Below, piece by piece: positions 63,124-64,000 of a DNA stretch of 64,000 nucleotides (within the stretch, counting starts at the first letter, position 1; every line of letters begins with the position of its first letter). Location of the stretch: NCBI RefSeq assembly GCF_004402485.1, contig NZ_SOFG01000017.1, positions 1 to 64,000 of the forward strand. The letters are read 5' to 3'. The position numbers were made by a program, and so were the translations under genes. Source of the stretch: Cryobacterium algoricola (GTDB lineage Bacteria; Actinomycetota; Actinomycetes; Actinomycetales; Microbacteriaceae). The notes under the pieces were generated by a model. It saw only the letters and a program-made list of their open reading frames with translations, was not told the origin of the DNA and made no database searches.

Positions 63124-63213
63124 AAGTATCAGGGAGACTACGAACGGTGGAATCGTCGCTCTTAGGTATTCGATTCTTTTCGGCTTGACAGGCGTAATAA
63201 CGCAGCTCCTCGT

Positions 63214-63999
63214 CTAGGTAACAATGGAAATATTGCTCATGTTTGAAGCGAATATCGCCCATTCGGCGGATGCACCGAGCAAGTAAGCCGGCCGGCCAAC
63301 GCCCGTAGGGTTGTCGTTGACGATGTAGCCGAAGACCTCCAGAGTGTATGTCGATTCGCCGTCATTCTTGAAGAATCCAAATGAAATATAGGATCCCAAG
63401 CCATCAACATGGCCCGAGGCCGCTTCGAATTCGAACGCCCAAGTCGGATATCCCGGCATGTGTCCGGTCGCTTCTTGACCGAACGTGCAGTGAAAACTCC
63501 ACGGCCCGACCATGAGTGGCAGGTCAGTCCCAACGGTCGGAAAGCGGCTTGGAGCACCCGGCACGGGAAAGTAGCAGCTAAAGCAGCCGTGCATGATCGC
63601 GGAGGCGACACCCGGCGTTGTTGTCCCGATTCCATAGTCGTTGACGTACGTCCACGCTGGGTCGGCCAGGATGGGGTAGGTCAAGTGGCCCGTCGTATCT
63701 ATCCGTTGAACCAACGTATCGCCATCGACTTCGTAGTGGGTCGCCAGATCCTTTCCGATGGCGTCACGAGCCCAGGGTGCCATCACATAGATCTTGCTAT
63801 CGTCCGTGAGCGTCAGCATCAGGCCGTTTCGCTGAGCGGGCTTCGCTGACACTATCGGGAGTTGGACCTTGAGATCACCCAGATGATCCGCGGAACCTAT
63901 CGCAAAGATGATTTGAGCGCCGGCAATGGAGGGCTTGGTGTACGTTCCCATTTTCTTGTCCGCGCTTAGGTAAACATCGAAGTCGCCCGTCCTTTTTGC
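63214..63999 (-). CDS. Secreted-type protein with YPILADP motif (5' end outside window)
   Basis: The frame is open to the right edge (SADKKMGTYTKPS is internal), so only the C-terminal 261 residues are seen. It reads KVQLPIVSAKPAQRNGLMLT, then the motif GHLTYPILADPAWTY, which recurs in large exported actinobacterial proteins just before a variable C-terminal domain. The C-terminal 140 residues are Gly/aromatic-rich with three cysteines (HGCFSCYFP, FHCTFG). The role is unknown. An exported effector or surface protein with a variable tail is possible. Confidence 0.7.
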   Translation of the reverse strand, partial: AKRTGDFDVYLSADKKMGTYTKPSIAGAQIIFAIGSADHLGDLKVQLPIVSAKPAQRNGLMLTLTDDSKIYVMAPWARDAIGKDLATHYEVDGDTLVQRIDTTGHLTYPILADPAWTYVNDYGIGTTTPGVASAIMHGCFSCYFPVPGAPSRFPTVGTDLPLMVGPWSFHCTFGQEATGHMPGYPTWAFEFEAASGHVDGLGSYISFGFFKNDGESTYTLEVFGYIVNDNPTGVGRPAYLLGASAEWAIFASNMSNISIVT

Positions 64000-64000
64000 G

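Noticed and set aside
62690-63262. 190-codon minus frame overlapping the membrane protein and the end of the exported protein
   Set aside because: It has no hydrophobic or domain pattern and overlaps two better-supported frames.

Overview
The window is high-GC DNA with strong G/C at third codon positions. It carries GTP-dependent PEP carboxykinase, a RamB-type regulator, a SigK/RskA pair, a coproporphyrin-type heme operon and many actinobacterial gene pairs. The recurring heptamer CGGATGC/GCATCCG and the overall gene style suggest an actinobacterium close to Microbacteriaceae. The species cannot be named from this sequence.

Positions 1-53400 look like stable chromosome: tightly packed, mostly minus-strand operons with 4-bp ATGA/GTGA overlaps. 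In order they hold: an ABC exporter 3' end; a GH38 alpha-mannosidase; an MFS pump with its TetR repressor; pckG divergent from a RamB-like regulator; an Lrp regulator facing a kinase/aminotransferase fusion; a TetR-controlled agmatine-to-putrescine pair; an unusual alanine-rich coiled-coil protein; an SDR and a thiolase; a TrmH-type methyltransferase; succinate-semialdehyde dehydrogenase; a sigK-rskA, sortase and DUF4397 surface cluster; nicotinamidase; an operon of two GGDEF-EAL proteins with a D,D-carboxypeptidase; a sulfur-amino-acid PLP-enzyme pair; a GntR/ABC system; a heme operon containing a radical SAM protein; alsSD with a LysR regulator; and a second MFS/TetR pair.

From about 53970 to the end the DNA is a mosaic that becomes visibly AT-richer. 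It holds small regulators with their targets, lipoproteins, relBE modules, a 0.9-kb segmental duplication, several gene stumps and a free-standing 3' half of tRNA-Thr(CGT). The tRNA half looks like an integration scar. A plasmid-type replication-relaxation stump and a fused lipoprotein/GntR junction support repeated insertion and deletion here. No integrase, transposase, CRISPR array, rRNA or complete tRNA was seen.

The most distinctive non-coding feature is a family of five intergenic inverted-repeat elements (1376, 4616, 21690, 28494, 42175). They have about 15-23-bp arms, mostly perfect, around a related GC-rich core, and each lies beside the 3' end of a gene. Several regulatory genes have a palindromic operator over their promoter and a start codon only 6-7 nt after the -10 box, suggesting leaderless, autoregulated mRNAs.
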